Source: Verrucomicrobiota bacterium (GTDB taxonomy: Bacteria > Verrucomicrobiota > Verrucomicrobiia > Chthoniobacterales > JAFAMB01). Taken from it: 10,162 nucleotides of DNA. Where the stretch lies: assembly GCA_019242435.1 (NCBI GenBank), contig JAFAVN010000481.1, positions 1-10,162 on the forward strand. The letters run 5' to 3'. Under the pieces are notes generated by a model that saw nothing but the letters and a program-made list of their open reading frames with translations, did no database searches and was not told the DNA's origin. How positions within the stretch are numbered: the first letter of the stretch is position 1; each line of letters starts with the position of its first letter. This document shows, piece by piece, positions 1 to 7,092 of this stretch. A program made the position numbers and the translations under genes.

Positions 1-106
1 AACGTCTAAATTCCGCGCGAGCGGCCTCCAGCAGACGCTCCCGATTCCTTTGGGCGTCGACTCGTGGCTTCCTCGTTACCGGCTTTGACTTTCTTTTACG
101 GGTCAC
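1..106 (-). CDS. TetR/AcrR-family transcriptional regulator, N-terminal fragment
   Basis: A leftward gene cut by the window edge; only about 35 residues are visible. It begins at a GTG (106-104) with an AAGGA ribosome-binding site seven bases upstream, and no other in-frame start lies nearby upstream. After a basic leader (VTRKRKSKPVTRKPR) comes VDAQRNRERLLEAARAEFRR, the typical first helix of the TetR DNA-binding domain (pattern: R..R..LL.AA...F). The helix-turn-helix proper and the ligand-binding domain lie outside the window. Family members are dimeric repressors released by a small ligand and often regulate the divergent neighbour, here the quinone reductase at 244. The two dyads at 124-169 are the likely operator. 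The family call is strong for so short a piece; the ligand is unknown. Confidence 0.82.
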   Translation of the reverse strand, partial: MTRKRKSKPVTRKPRVDAQRNRERLLEAARAEFRR

Positions 107-123
107 AACTTTGTCCTTGCATC

Positions 124-138
124 CGGAGGCTGCCTCCG
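124..138. promoter_or_regulatory. Dyad 1, probable TetR operator half-site pair
   Basis: Perfect inverted repeat CGGAGGC-T-GCCTCCG with 7-base arms and a single central base, between the divergent TetR and quinone reductase genes. It lies just upstream of the regulator's ribosome-binding site, where a bound repressor would block regulator transcription. The function is inferred from position and symmetry. Confidence 0.6.
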
Positions 139-152
139 CATATTTGCGGTAT

Positions 153-169
153 GCGGAGGCTACCTCCGC
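153..169. promoter_or_regulatory. Dyad 2, second probable TetR operator (or intrinsic terminator)
   Basis: Perfect inverted repeat GCGGAGG-CTA-CCTCCGC. Its core is nearly identical to dyad 1 and its centre lies 30 bases away, about three helical turns, so two dimers would sit on the same face of the DNA. A run of six T follows, so on the + strand it also has the shape of a rho-independent terminator. I favour an operator because the same motif occurs twice and no rightward gene lies upstream, but a terminator or attenuator role cannot be excluded. Confidence 0.55.
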
Positions 170-200
170 TTTTTTAATCCTAATCCAAGAGGAGGTCATT

Positions 201-257
201 ATGCAATTCTTAGTTATCGGCGAGAGGTTGATCTGGGGGCCGAATGGAAAGACTTGA
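201..257 (+). CDS. Possible 18-residue leader peptide overlapping the reductase start
   Basis: An ATG at 201 follows a very strong ribosome-binding site (AGAGGAGGT, 188-196) at good spacing. It opens an 18-codon frame, MQFLVIGERLIWGPNGKT, whose stop at 255-257 lies inside the reductase gene that starts at 244 in another frame. It could be a short leader whose translation is coupled to the reductase, or the remnant of a longer gene. I recognise no homologue. The main support is that this ribosome-binding site is the best in the area and serves no other obvious start. Confidence 0.35.
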   Translation: MQFLVIGERLIWGPNGKT

Positions 258-1182
258 ATACACTGCCTATGGGGGACCCGAAGTTGTTCACCTCAGCCCC
301 TTCACACTTCCCAAGCCGGCTGCCGACGAGATCATTGTGCGCGTGGCGGCCTCGTCCATTAACCCGCTAGATTGGAAACTGCGAAGCGGTGTCATGAAGA
401 TAGCAACTGGGTCTAAGTTTCCCCGAGCCATGGGGTCAGATTTCTCAGGAATAGTTGAATCGGTTGGTTCTCAGGTATCGCAGTTCAAGCCAGGCGATCC
501 AGTATTAGGTACAACTTCAATGAAGACCGCTGGCGCATTTGCGCCGATGCTTGTCACTTCGCAAAAGCTTGTGGTCAAAAAGCCGGATAATCTCTCGTAT
601 GCCCAGGCCGCTTGCTTGCCGGTTGTCGGAGTCACGGCGTGGCTCGCCTTGACCAAGAAGGCGCAACTGAAATCCGGCCAAAGACTTTTCATTAACGGCG
701 CTACCGGCGGGGTAGGCTTAGCGGCCGGCGAAATCGCTCGCGCAATTGGGGCGCAAGTTGCCGGTCGCGCTGGACCAAAATCGATTGCTCAAGCAAAAGC
801 CAGGGGATTCTACCCTGTACTGGACTACTCCAGGCCATGGCCCACGTCCTTAAACGGCACCTTTGACGTCGTGTTTGATTGTAGCGGTACCTTGTCGCCG
901 AAGGAATCGAAGCGTCTCATTAAGCGCGGCGGCGTCGTCGTGGATATCGTGCCAACCATGAGGAAGTTCGTCCAATCGTTCACCTCCTCTTGGTTCAAGG
1001 TTCTCATCGCAGATGCAAAGCCAGAGAATTTACAGGCAGTGACTGACCTCGCGGCCAGCGGCAAACTTAACATTCCCATTGCGCGCACGATGTCGCTCGC
1101 CGAAGCCCCATCTCTTCTAGAGTCTCTTGAGCGCGGAGAACGCTTGTTTGGTAAAGCTCTAATATTAATTGGAGATCACTAA
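244..1182 (+). CDS. NAD(P)H-dependent quinone reductase-like protein, zinc-independent MDR family
   Basis: A 312-residue cytosolic oxidoreductase of the medium-chain dehydrogenase/reductase superfamily, quinone oxidoreductase branch. The start fits the family: residues 1-14 (MERLEYTAYGGPEV) match the usual first strand and YGGPEV motif. The catalytic domain carries SSINPLDWKLRSG (38-49) and MGSDFSGIVESVG (63-75). The Rossmann domain carries NGATGGVG (151-158), which binds the NADPH phosphates. The structural zinc cysteines of alcohol dehydrogenases are absent, which points to reduction of quinones or alpha,beta-unsaturated carbonyls rather than alcohol oxidation. The exact substrate is unknown. 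The divergent TetR gene and the twin dyads suggest induction by a small electrophile or drug. A run of G lies about eight bases before the ATG, and a short frame from 201 overlaps the start, so translation may be coupled. Confidence 0.88.
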   Translation: MERLEYTAYGGPEVVHLSPFTLPKPAADEIIVRVAASSINPLDWKLRSGVMKIATGSKFPRAMGSDFSGIVESVGSQVSQFKPGDPVLGTTSMKTAGAFAPMLVTSQKLVVKKPDNLSYAQAACLPVVGVTAWLALTKKAQLKSGQRLFINGATGGVGLAAGEIARAIGAQVAGRAGPKSIAQAKARGFYPVLDYSRPWPTSLNGTFDVVFDCSGTLSPKESKRLIKRGGVVVDIVPTMRKFVQSFTSSWFKVLIADAKPENLQAVTDLAASGKLNIPIARTMSLAEAPSLLESLERGERLFGKALILIGDH

Positions 1183-1345
1183 ATACACATCTGAGACAAA
1201 GCCATTGGCTGTTGAAGGAGCCCACTCCACCGCTATCGATCTCGGATGCGCCTACTTTTCGTACGCGAGAGTATTGCGTAACGAAATGCATCGACAACAT
1301 TAACTGCCTGCCCACATTCTTTGTAGTCAGTTCAAACAGTTCATT

Positions 1346-2599
1346 ATGAATGCTTTTCTCTTTTGGCTGATTCTAATGCTGGTCTTCGTTCTGGCATACG
1401 GTTTGGGGGCTCAAAGAACGGCGGTGAAGTTACGGGCGGAACGAGATCAGGTCGGGAGAGCCGCGCCGGCGATTGCCCCTGAGACGCTGGCCGCGTTGCA
1501 AGCGAGGGTAGCGCCGATGCTGGGTATTAGTGGGCATAAAGTGATTGGGAACATAGTGCAGTTCTCGGGGCAGCTCAGGGGTCAGCCGGATGAGATGTTT
1601 GGCAAAATCCGTGAGGCCTTTGCCCGCGACCCGATTAAGCCGATGTTACTTGAGGGCGATCAAGGCGATGTAAATCTACTGCTCTTACCTGCAGAAAAGG
1701 CAGAGCCAAAGCCTTGGCGGGTGAACTGGCCTCTACATTGGTTCTTGTTTTTTGCCACAATCGCGACCACTACCTGGGCGGGCGCTCTTGATGCGGGTGT
1801 TAACCTGCTCGAGCAACCGGAACGGTTCGCTGTGGGTTTGCCTTACAGTCTGGCTCTGATGCTCATTCTCGGCTCCCATGAATTAGGACACTACTTCACT
1901 GCTAGAGCCCATGGTATTCGGGTGACCCCTCCCTACTTCATTCCAGTTCCTTTTTCGCTAGGCACTTTTGGCGCGTTTATCCAAATCAAATCGGTCACGC
2001 CCAACCGACGGGCTCTTTTCGATGTGGCAGTAGCCGGACCACTTGCCGGATTAGTGTTTGCGATTCCCGCATTGCTAATTGGTCTCAGGTTTTCTGAAGT
2101 GGTACCCGCGAGTGCAGCCTCTGGCCTGGACCAATTTGGCTTGAACGTAGGATCATCGCTGCTGTTTGCCTTTCTGGCGACCATCTCTCTCGGTCCATCG
2201 GTGCTGGGTGCTAATCACCTGGTGTTGCACCCGCTGGCCTTCGCTGGTTGGCTCGGATTGATCGTAACGGCGCTCAATTTGTTGCCGATCGGCCAGCTCG
2301 ACGGAGGCCACATCTCTCACGCGCTTTTTGGATTGCGCAACGCGCGCGGCATCAGCATGGTAGCGATGGCCGGTTTATTTTTGTTGGCCTTGTTTGTCTG
2401 GCCGGGCCTCATGTTTTGGGCTTTCATCGTGTTTTTCATTGCCGGGACGCGAGATGCGCCGGCCGCGAACGAATTGACGCCGGTAGGGCTTCCGCGTCAG
2501 CTGTTAGGTTATTTCGCTTTTTTCCTGTTGTTGCTCATCATTGTACCCGTCCCGCATGCGCTTTACCAGGTCATGAGCGCTCATTCTGCGTATCTATGA
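1346..2599 (+). CDS. Site-2 protease family membrane zinc metalloprotease (M50)
   Basis: A 417-residue intramembrane protease. Residues 1-20 form an N-terminal hydrophobic segment. A soluble region follows (about 25-125), containing a small predicted alpha/beta part at about 45-115. The membrane protease core begins near residue 129. The zinc site is HELGH (178-182) within a hydrophobic helix, and the third ligand is the aspartate of the NLLPIGQLDGGH motif (311-322, D319). Further hydrophobic segments lie at about 229-247, 268-285, 296-313 and 334-366, with a last one at about 386-408. There is no PDZ domain. The layout resembles the EGY-like S2P proteins of plastids and bacteria rather than RseP. 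The family cleaves transmembrane substrates such as anti-sigma factors; the target here is unknown. There is no clear ribosome-binding site before the ATG, yet the start is supported by the first membrane segment. A 163-base spacer separates it from the reductase. Confidence 0.92.
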   Translation: MNAFLFWLILMLVFVLAYGLGAQRTAVKLRAERDQVGRAAPAIAPETLAALQARVAPMLGISGHKVIGNIVQFSGQLRGQPDEMFGKIREAFARDPIKPMLLEGDQGDVNLLLLPAEKAEPKPWRVNWPLHWFLFFATIATTTWAGALDAGVNLLEQPERFAVGLPYSLALMLILGSHELGHYFTARAHGIRVTPPYFIPVPFSLGTFGAFIQIKSVTPNRRALFDVAVAGPLAGLVFAIPALLIGLRFSEVVPASAASGLDQFGLNVGSSLLFAFLATISLGPSVLGANHLVLHPLAFAGWLGLIVTALNLLPIGQLDGGHISHALFGLRNARGISMVAMAGLFLLALFVWPGLMFWAFIVFFIAGTRDAPAANELTPVGLPRQLLGYFAFFLLLLIIVPVPHALYQVMSAHSAYL

Positions 2600-2787
2600 C
2601 TCTTTTGCCTACCTTGATGAAGCCGGTCCCGTGAGGAGGTGGTAACGGCGCTGGGATCGGCTGCTCACCCGCGACTTCTTCGGCGCAAGTGACCGTCGAC
2701 CTCAAGTATCGGACTGGAGTTGACGTTGACGCCAGCGTCATGAGGCGAAAGCTCTGGGAAATTTAACGCGAAGAAGGCCTCAGCCCG
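2600..2787. other. Convergent spacer with a 14-base palindrome and a possible decayed reading frame
   Basis: The spacer lies between the ends of the protease gene and the leftward transport operon. It holds a perfect palindrome, TGACGC-CA-GCGTCA (2727-2740), whose two-base loop and lack of a T run make it a poor intrinsic terminator. A strong ribosome-binding-like GAGGAGGTGG occurs at 2633-2642 without a matching start. A frame open to the TAA at 2764-2766 reads protein-like (for example VTVDLKYRTGVDVDASVMRR) but has no good start and may be a remnant. No gene is called. Confidence 0.4.
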
Positions 2788-3645
2788 CTAGCCTTTAACA
2801 CTGGCACTGATGGCCCCTTTTAAGAAGAAGCGCTGGAAAACGAGAAAGATAATTAATACTGGAAGCATCGCCAGAGTCGCATAGGCGAGTAAAGTCCCCC
2901 ATTCAACCGTATTGGTACCGACCAAGTTCGCCAGGGATAGCTGCAAAGTGAAATTGTCCTGATTATTGACCACTATTAAAGGCCACAGATAATCATTCCA
3001 GCGCCAGGTGAAACTGATAATGCCAAGCGCAGCGGCAGCAGGTAAGCAAAGCGGCAAAATGATATGGCGATAGATGTGCCAGTCGCTGGCGCCATCCAGT
3101 CGGGCCGCCTCAATCATTTCGTCGGGAATGCCCAGGATGTACTGTCGCATCATAAAAGTACCGGTAGGGGTTGCGGCAGGCGGGACAATTATCCCTATGA
3201 GTTGGTTAACCCAACCAAAAGTCTTCAAGATGAGAAAAACCGGCACCATTAACACCTGTAGCGGAATCAGGAGAACGCTGAGAATAAGAAATAGAATAAT
3301 GCGCCGGCCGGGAAACTTGTACTTAGCCAAGGCAAATCCAGCCATCGAGCTGATCAATACGGTAAGCAAACTGCTGAGGGTCGCTACGATCAATGAGTTC
3401 AGCGCGTACCTGGCAACCGCACCGGTCGCAAATACCGCCTGAAAATTGGCCAGAGTGAATCCGCGAACATCAAAGTTCGGCGGAAAAACGAATAGATCAC
3501 GTGAGCTTCTAAATGCAGAAAAAAAGGCCCATAACACCGGAACCAGGAATATGATACAGACGATGACGGCAACTCCGTCATAAATGAAGCTTCCTAACCG
3601 GGCACGTCCACTATCGGACTTCACTTTCTGAACTGCTGCGTTCAT
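2788..3645 (-). CDS. CUT1 sugar ABC transporter, inner-membrane permease (MalG type)
   Basis: A 285-residue permease that pairs with the MalF-type subunit encoded just upstream to form the sugar channel. Hydrophobic segments lie at about 23-44, 82-106, 116-139, 146-160, 201-219 and 253-274, the six-helix MalG plan. The cytoplasmic EAA loop, which contacts the ATPase, is at 179-198 (EAARLDGASDWHIYRHIILP) with the conserved glycine at 185. The ATG at 3645 directly follows the TAA of the upstream permease gene (TAA-ATG, no gap). An AGGAG lies nine bases before the start inside the upstream gene, so the two are almost certainly co-translated. This is the last gene of the leftward operon in view; no ATPase gene follows. 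Confidence 0.95.
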   Translation of the reverse strand: MNAAVQKVKSDSGRARLGSFIYDGVAVIVCIIFLVPVLWAFFSAFRSSRDLFVFPPNFDVRGFTLANFQAVFATGAVARYALNSLIVATLSSLLTVLISSMAGFALAKYKFPGRRIILFLILSVLLIPLQVLMVPVFLILKTFGWVNQLIGIIVPPAATPTGTFMMRQYILGIPDEMIEAARLDGASDWHIYRHIILPLCLPAAAALGIISFTWRWNDYLWPLIVVNNQDNFTLQLSLANLVGTNTVEWGTLLAYATLAMLPVLIIFLVFQRFFLKGAISASVKG

Positions 3646-4587
3646 TTAAAGAGCTCCTGCTTTTCGGAAAAGACGCATCTGAAACCAGGCAACCAGGGAA
3701 ATCAACGGCAACAAGAACATGGCTTGAGCAACGCCATAGCCCGGCTGTAACCTGGCAAACGCGGATTGATACATGTTCTGGATAATAAGCCGGGTAGCGC
3801 CGGCCGGTCCGCCATCGGTCAGTAACAATATCGTCTCGAAAGCCTGGGTAGCATGGACCGTAGCCAAGACCAGAACCAACAAGATGGTCGGTCGTAACAT
3901 GGGTAAAGTGATATGCCAGAAACGTTGCCAGGCAGACGCGCCCTCGATCCTGGCGGCTTCGTAAAGGTCTTCATTGATTTGGCTAAGCCCGGCCAGCACC
4001 ATCAGCATGTAGAACCCGGTGAGATTCCAAACGGTCGTCGCAATGACACTCACTCTGGCCCAAGTGTCATCGGTTAACCAAGGAATAGTCGTCAATCCGG
4101 CCCACTTCAAAAAACCGTCTATCACTCCCAGATCCTCATTCAGCAGCCATCTCCAGGAAGTCGCGACTACCACCGGTGATAACACGAATGGAATGTAAAA
4201 TCCGGCACGCGCAATAACCCGAGCGGGCGTACTTTTGCGTAGAAAAACCGCAGCGGCGATACTGACCACTAAGATCAGCGGCACTACACTTAAAGTGTAC
4301 CAGACAGTATTGAACAGGCTCTGGCCGAATTGCGGGTCATGCACCAGCCGCCAATAATTATCCAGTGCTATGAACCGGATGCTACCGTGCACGATATCAT
4401 AATCATGCAGCGACATCCAAAGGCCGTAGAACAATGGCACGATGCTGAAGACAAAGAGCATGGCCAGTGTGGGCAGCAGAAACAAATAGGGGGCTAAGGG
4501 TATACTGGTACGCCCCCGGTTTTCCGGTACTAGTAAAGTCGGCGGGTTTGTATCCGCGGTGGGTGTCGATGTTTTTCGAGCAATCAC
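3646..4587 (-). CDS. CUT1 sugar ABC transporter, inner-membrane permease (MalF/UgpA type)
   Basis: A 313-residue permease, the partner of the MalG-type subunit downstream. A short cytoplasmic N-terminus (1-30) precedes hydrophobic segments at about 32-58, 96-116, 127-149, 178-201, 233-250 and 286-304. The EAA loop is at 210-230, beginning EAARIEGASAW, with the conserved glycine at 216. Residues 49-62 (IVPLFYGLWMSLHD) match the usual end of the first helix in UgpA/MalF proteins. The start codon is GTG (4587-4585); the next methionine is too far inside to replace it, and no convincing ribosome-binding site precedes it. A 160-base spacer with short tandem repeats separates it from the binding-protein gene. 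Confidence 0.94.
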   Translation of the reverse strand: MIARKTSTPTADTNPPTLLVPENRGRTSIPLAPYLFLLPTLAMLFVFSIVPLFYGLWMSLHDYDIVHGSIRFIALDNYWRLVHDPQFGQSLFNTVWYTLSVVPLILVVSIAAAVFLRKSTPARVIARAGFYIPFVLSPVVVATSWRWLLNEDLGVIDGFLKWAGLTTIPWLTDDTWARVSVIATTVWNLTGFYMLMVLAGLSQINEDLYEAARIEGASAWQRFWHITLPMLRPTILLVLVLATVHATQAFETILLLTDGGPAGATRLIIQNMYQSAFARLQPGYGVAQAMFLLPLISLVAWFQMRLFRKAGAL

Positions 4588-4693
4588 GCGGAAAATCCGA
4601 TTAACGCCCCGAAGCAGCGAAAGATATCAGCCTGGGAAACGCTCCGGTTGAGCAACCGCCCCAGCATTACATTTCCGTTTGGTAACCTCAATG

Positions 4694-4721
4694 CTCCACC
4701 ACTCCAACACTCCATCACTCC
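4694..4721. repeat. Short tandem repeat, 8-base unit CTCCANCA, about 3.5 copies
   Basis: Three consecutive units CTCCACCA, CTCCAACA and CTCCATCA, then a partial CTCC, lie in the spacer between the binding-protein and permease genes. On the coding strand of the operon the unit reads TGNTGGAG. The units differ only at the sixth base, so this is an imperfect microrepeat rather than a single hairpin. A function is not evident; the repeat would lie in the operon mRNA. Confidence 0.75.
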
Positions 4722-4747
4722 GGCTTTGAGCACGAATACGATTCCGA

Positions 4748-6001
4748 TCATCTGCTACCTCTCCTTTCCCGCTGGAGCTCGGCATTCCCCAAATTCCGCA
4801 TATCGAGCACAGCTTGCTGAGCTGATATCCGTCCTGTCCCACACAGGATTAACTCGTTCAACAAGTCGTCCTGCAGCAAGTTCAAAGCGGGTCGCGCCAG
4901 GTCCTCCGAAACCCACGATGGTGTAGCTCCCAGGTCGGCTAGCATCGGCTTTTGATATTCGGTATACTTGCCATAATCCATTGGCAGGTTTGTCATGGGA
5001 CTCAACAACGAGCCGCCTAACTTATCCAGATAATGTTTAGTTATGCTGGGCTGAGACCACCAAAGCAAAAGCTTGCCTGCATCGTCCCGATTCTGGGCAC
5101 GATCGAAAGCGAGAAAAAATTCTCCCCCAGGGCAGGCAGCTCGCATAGCACCCTTTGGGAAATAAGTCGTTCCGAACGGGAACGGCATCCCACCGGACAC
5201 AAAGGTACGCAGCTGCCAGTTACCAGACCAGAGCATAGCGGCGACACCGGTCTTAAACAGTTGGCCGCCATCAGTCTTGCCCGGCCAGGAAGAGGTCGGG
5301 ATTAATCTAGCTTGGACTAGCCCGCGAAAGAAATTGAGCGCATCCACAGCAGGTTGCGCATCCGGGAGAAAGCTGTCCCCATTTGCCGAAATCCAGCGTC
5401 CGCCAGCCTGATAAAGCAGATTGGACCAGCGTTGCGGGGTGCAATCAAACGCCACTCCCATTCTGCACTCCGGGAGCTTATTTACCTTGGCTACGGCTTC
5501 CTTGAACTGCTCCCAGGTCCAGATTTCGTTTGCATTCTGCGGTACGGTGACACCTGCTTTGGCAAAGAGCGCTTTATTATAAAACAGGCCGTTAATCGTC
5601 GCTTCGATCGGAATACCGATGATCTTCTGACCCGAAATCATGAAAGGTTGATATGCTGGCAGGTACTGTCCCAGCAATGCCTTGGGATCCGTCAAACTGC
5701 CCAGATCCAGAGCAGAGTCGGCGTACGTCTGTATCATCGCGGTGGTCAACTCCACGATGTCCGGATAGTCACCCGCCGTAACCAGTGTATTCAACTTGGC
5801 GAGCAGGCCATTGGCGGGGAGAATCGATACTTGAAAATCGATGTCGGGATGCTGCTGGTGATATTCCTGCAATATCCCCTGGATAACGTTTTGGGTACTG
5901 GCGTTGGCCAGCAGAATGACCGTCAGCTTCTTGGCAAACGACTCGGCGGTCAAAAACGAACTTAGTACGAGAACGGTTATTACAGTCAGAACGCGCTTCA
6001 T
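4748..6001 (-). CDS. Extracellular sugar-binding protein of a CUT1 ABC transporter
   Basis: A 417-residue periplasmic substrate-binding protein (family 1, MalE/UgpB-like). The frame stays open up to 6253, but I place the start at the ATG at 6001 because it begins a clean signal peptide: MKR, a hydrophobic core, then AESFA with likely cleavage after residue 23. There is no lipobox cysteine, so the mature protein should be soluble in the periplasm. Mature residues begin KKLTVILLANAST, the usual first strand; later features include DYPDIVELT and NGLFYNKALFAKAGV, both characteristic of the family. It captures the sugar and delivers it to the permeases encoded downstream. The ligand cannot be read from sequence. 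A weak ribosome-binding site precedes the start. It is preceded by a 327-base gap, so it may have its own promoter. Confidence 0.93.
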   Translation of the reverse strand: MKRVLTVITVLVLSSFLTAESFAKKLTVILLANASTQNVIQGILQEYHQQHPDIDFQVSILPANGLLAKLNTLVTAGDYPDIVELTTAMIQTYADSALDLGSLTDPKALLGQYLPAYQPFMISGQKIIGIPIEATINGLFYNKALFAKAGVTVPQNANEIWTWEQFKEAVAKVNKLPECRMGVAFDCTPQRWSNLLYQAGGRWISANGDSFLPDAQPAVDALNFFRGLVQARLIPTSSWPGKTDGGQLFKTGVAAMLWSGNWQLRTFVSGGMPFPFGTTYFPKGAMRAACPGGEFFLAFDRAQNRDDAGKLLLWWSQPSITKHYLDKLGGSLLSPMTNLPMDYGKYTEYQKPMLADLGATPSWVSEDLARPALNLLQDDLLNELILCGTGRISAQQAVLDMRNLGNAELQRERRGSR

Positions 6002-6328
6002 TCCAGGGGAAACCAGCCACGGTAGGGCGAGGCTCCGAAAAGATCCAGAACTTCCCCAACCAAACCTGCTTCTTAAAAAATCGGAAGGTTTCGAATCCGG
6101 CCCGGCCGAGCCGCAATCCAGGACTGATGCCTGTCTTGAAGCGTCGACGCAATCGAATGGCTTCTTGATTTTAGGCAGAAACATTTGGGGAAAAGAAGTA
6201 TGCGAGGTAGTGGAAAGCCTTCGGCTCGGCGGCTTCTCCTTGTGGTATGTCATATTCGCAGGAGACGTTTTCTTCCTTGCGTGAACGTTTTGGCGGCACG
6301 GAACCTCGGCCTCCCGGCCAATGTGCTC
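6002..6328. other. 327-base non-coding gap upstream of the binding-protein gene
   Basis: The gap lies between the end of the cupin gene and the signal-peptide start at 6001. The leftward frame is open from 6253 to 6001 but reads as low-quality, Arg/Ser/Pro-rich sequence with no domain, and it would bury the signal peptide behind 84 residues, so it is not treated as coding. Rightward frames look no better. The gap probably holds the leader and promoter of the transport genes, but I could not pick a convincing promoter, operator or terminator. Confidence 0.5.
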
Positions 6329-7087
6329 CTACCCAAGCACTCCCTCCGGTAAGTACGGTCTCAACGTTCCGCAGAAGCCGAATTTCCTCGTCTCGCGCTC
6401 GAGATCGATTGGGATCTCATACACCGTCCCGTTCGAGAGGTATTCTTCACTACCTCCGGCTAACGCGTTAAGGTAGGCTTCGGTCCGCCGAATTGTCGCT
6501 TCCGGTCCGGATCGCCAAAGCCGGCGCCAATCGGCTTCTTTGGATTTTATCAAACGTACCGCCTGGCGGTAAAAATCGTGCAACGCATCTGGGCCATTTT
6601 TGGCGAATGCCCGGCGCAATGCCAGAAAGCCGTCAACGGCTAAATCTCTTCTTCGCGCGGCTGCCTCTTCATTGTTGGCGAATACAGCCCCCGTCGGGCT
6701 GAGCGACGCGGCAGCAAGATAAGCAGACTCATCTTTCAAGTATTCGGGCGGAAAGATCAGTATGGAATCCCCCTGTTCGGGAAGACCTGCGTTCTCCATG
6801 ACCGCATAAATTTCGAGGCGGCTGTCATGGTTAATCAGTCGATGAATTAAGCCCGGCGTAAACCAAACGACCGATCCGGATCGCAGAGGAATCTCGCGGA
6901 AGCCCTTCTCACACAGGGTTTGGACAGCACCATTGCCTGCGATTACCAGGTAAGCTTCAGCACAAGCGAAATGCAGGTGTGGACTCCCTCCCCTGAGGCC
7001 ATCCGGGCCAATCGTATCATAAACGCGCAAATGCGTGATACTGATACCGCCAGGTAACGCTGCGGTCAGTTTGTCGAATTTGCCCAT
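6329..7087 (-). CDS. Cupin-domain protein with helical C-terminal half
   Basis: A 252-residue cytosolic protein. The N-terminal half is a single cupin barrel. Motif 1 is HLHFACAEAYLVIAG (37-51) with metal ligands H37, H39 and E44. Motif 2 is GSVVWFTPGLIHRLIN (71-86) with H82 as fourth ligand. The metal site is therefore complete and an enzymatic role, such as a sugar isomerase, epimerase or dioxygenase, is possible. From about residue 120 the protein changes to an Ala/Arg-rich, mostly helical region (about 125-215) not seen in minimal cupins. The start at 7087 lacks a ribosome-binding site but gives a natural N-terminus. It lies 39 bases downstream of the sugar dehydrogenase gene in the same direction, so the two are probably co-transcribed. 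Substrate sensing or modification of the imported sugar is the contextual guess; the function is not established. Confidence 0.82.
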   Translation of the reverse strand: MGKFDKLTAALPGGISITHLRVYDTIGPDGLRGGSPHLHFACAEAYLVIAGNGAVQTLCEKGFREIPLRSGSVVWFTPGLIHRLINHDSRLEIYAVMENAGLPEQGDSILIFPPEYLKDESAYLAAASLSPTGAVFANNEEAAARRRDLAVDGFLALRRAFAKNGPDALHDFYRQAVRLIKSKEADWRRLWRSGPEATIRRTEAYLNALAGGSEEYLSNGTVYEIPIDLERETRKFGFCGTLRPYLPEGVLG

Positions 7088-7092
7088 AGAGG

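Noticed and set aside
2248..2634. 128-codon rightward frame inside the protease gene
   Set aside because: It overlaps the conserved LDG region in another frame and its translation has no domain; a shadow of the real gene.
2727..2740. Palindrome TGACGC-CA-GCGTCA as an intrinsic terminator
   Set aside because: The loop is only two bases and no T run follows on either strand.
5354..5965. 203-codon rightward frame opposite the binding-protein gene
   Set aside because: It is antisense to a well-supported gene and its translation shows no recognisable domain, so it is a shadow frame.
6085..6110. GGTTTCGAATCC resembling the T-arm of a tRNA
   Set aside because: The bases flanking the loop do not form a five-pair stem, and no acceptor or anticodon arm is found upstream.
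6002..6253. N-terminal extension of the sugar-binding protein up to an ATG at 6253
   Set aside because: It would place 84 low-quality residues in front of a clean signal peptide beginning at 6001, blocking export.
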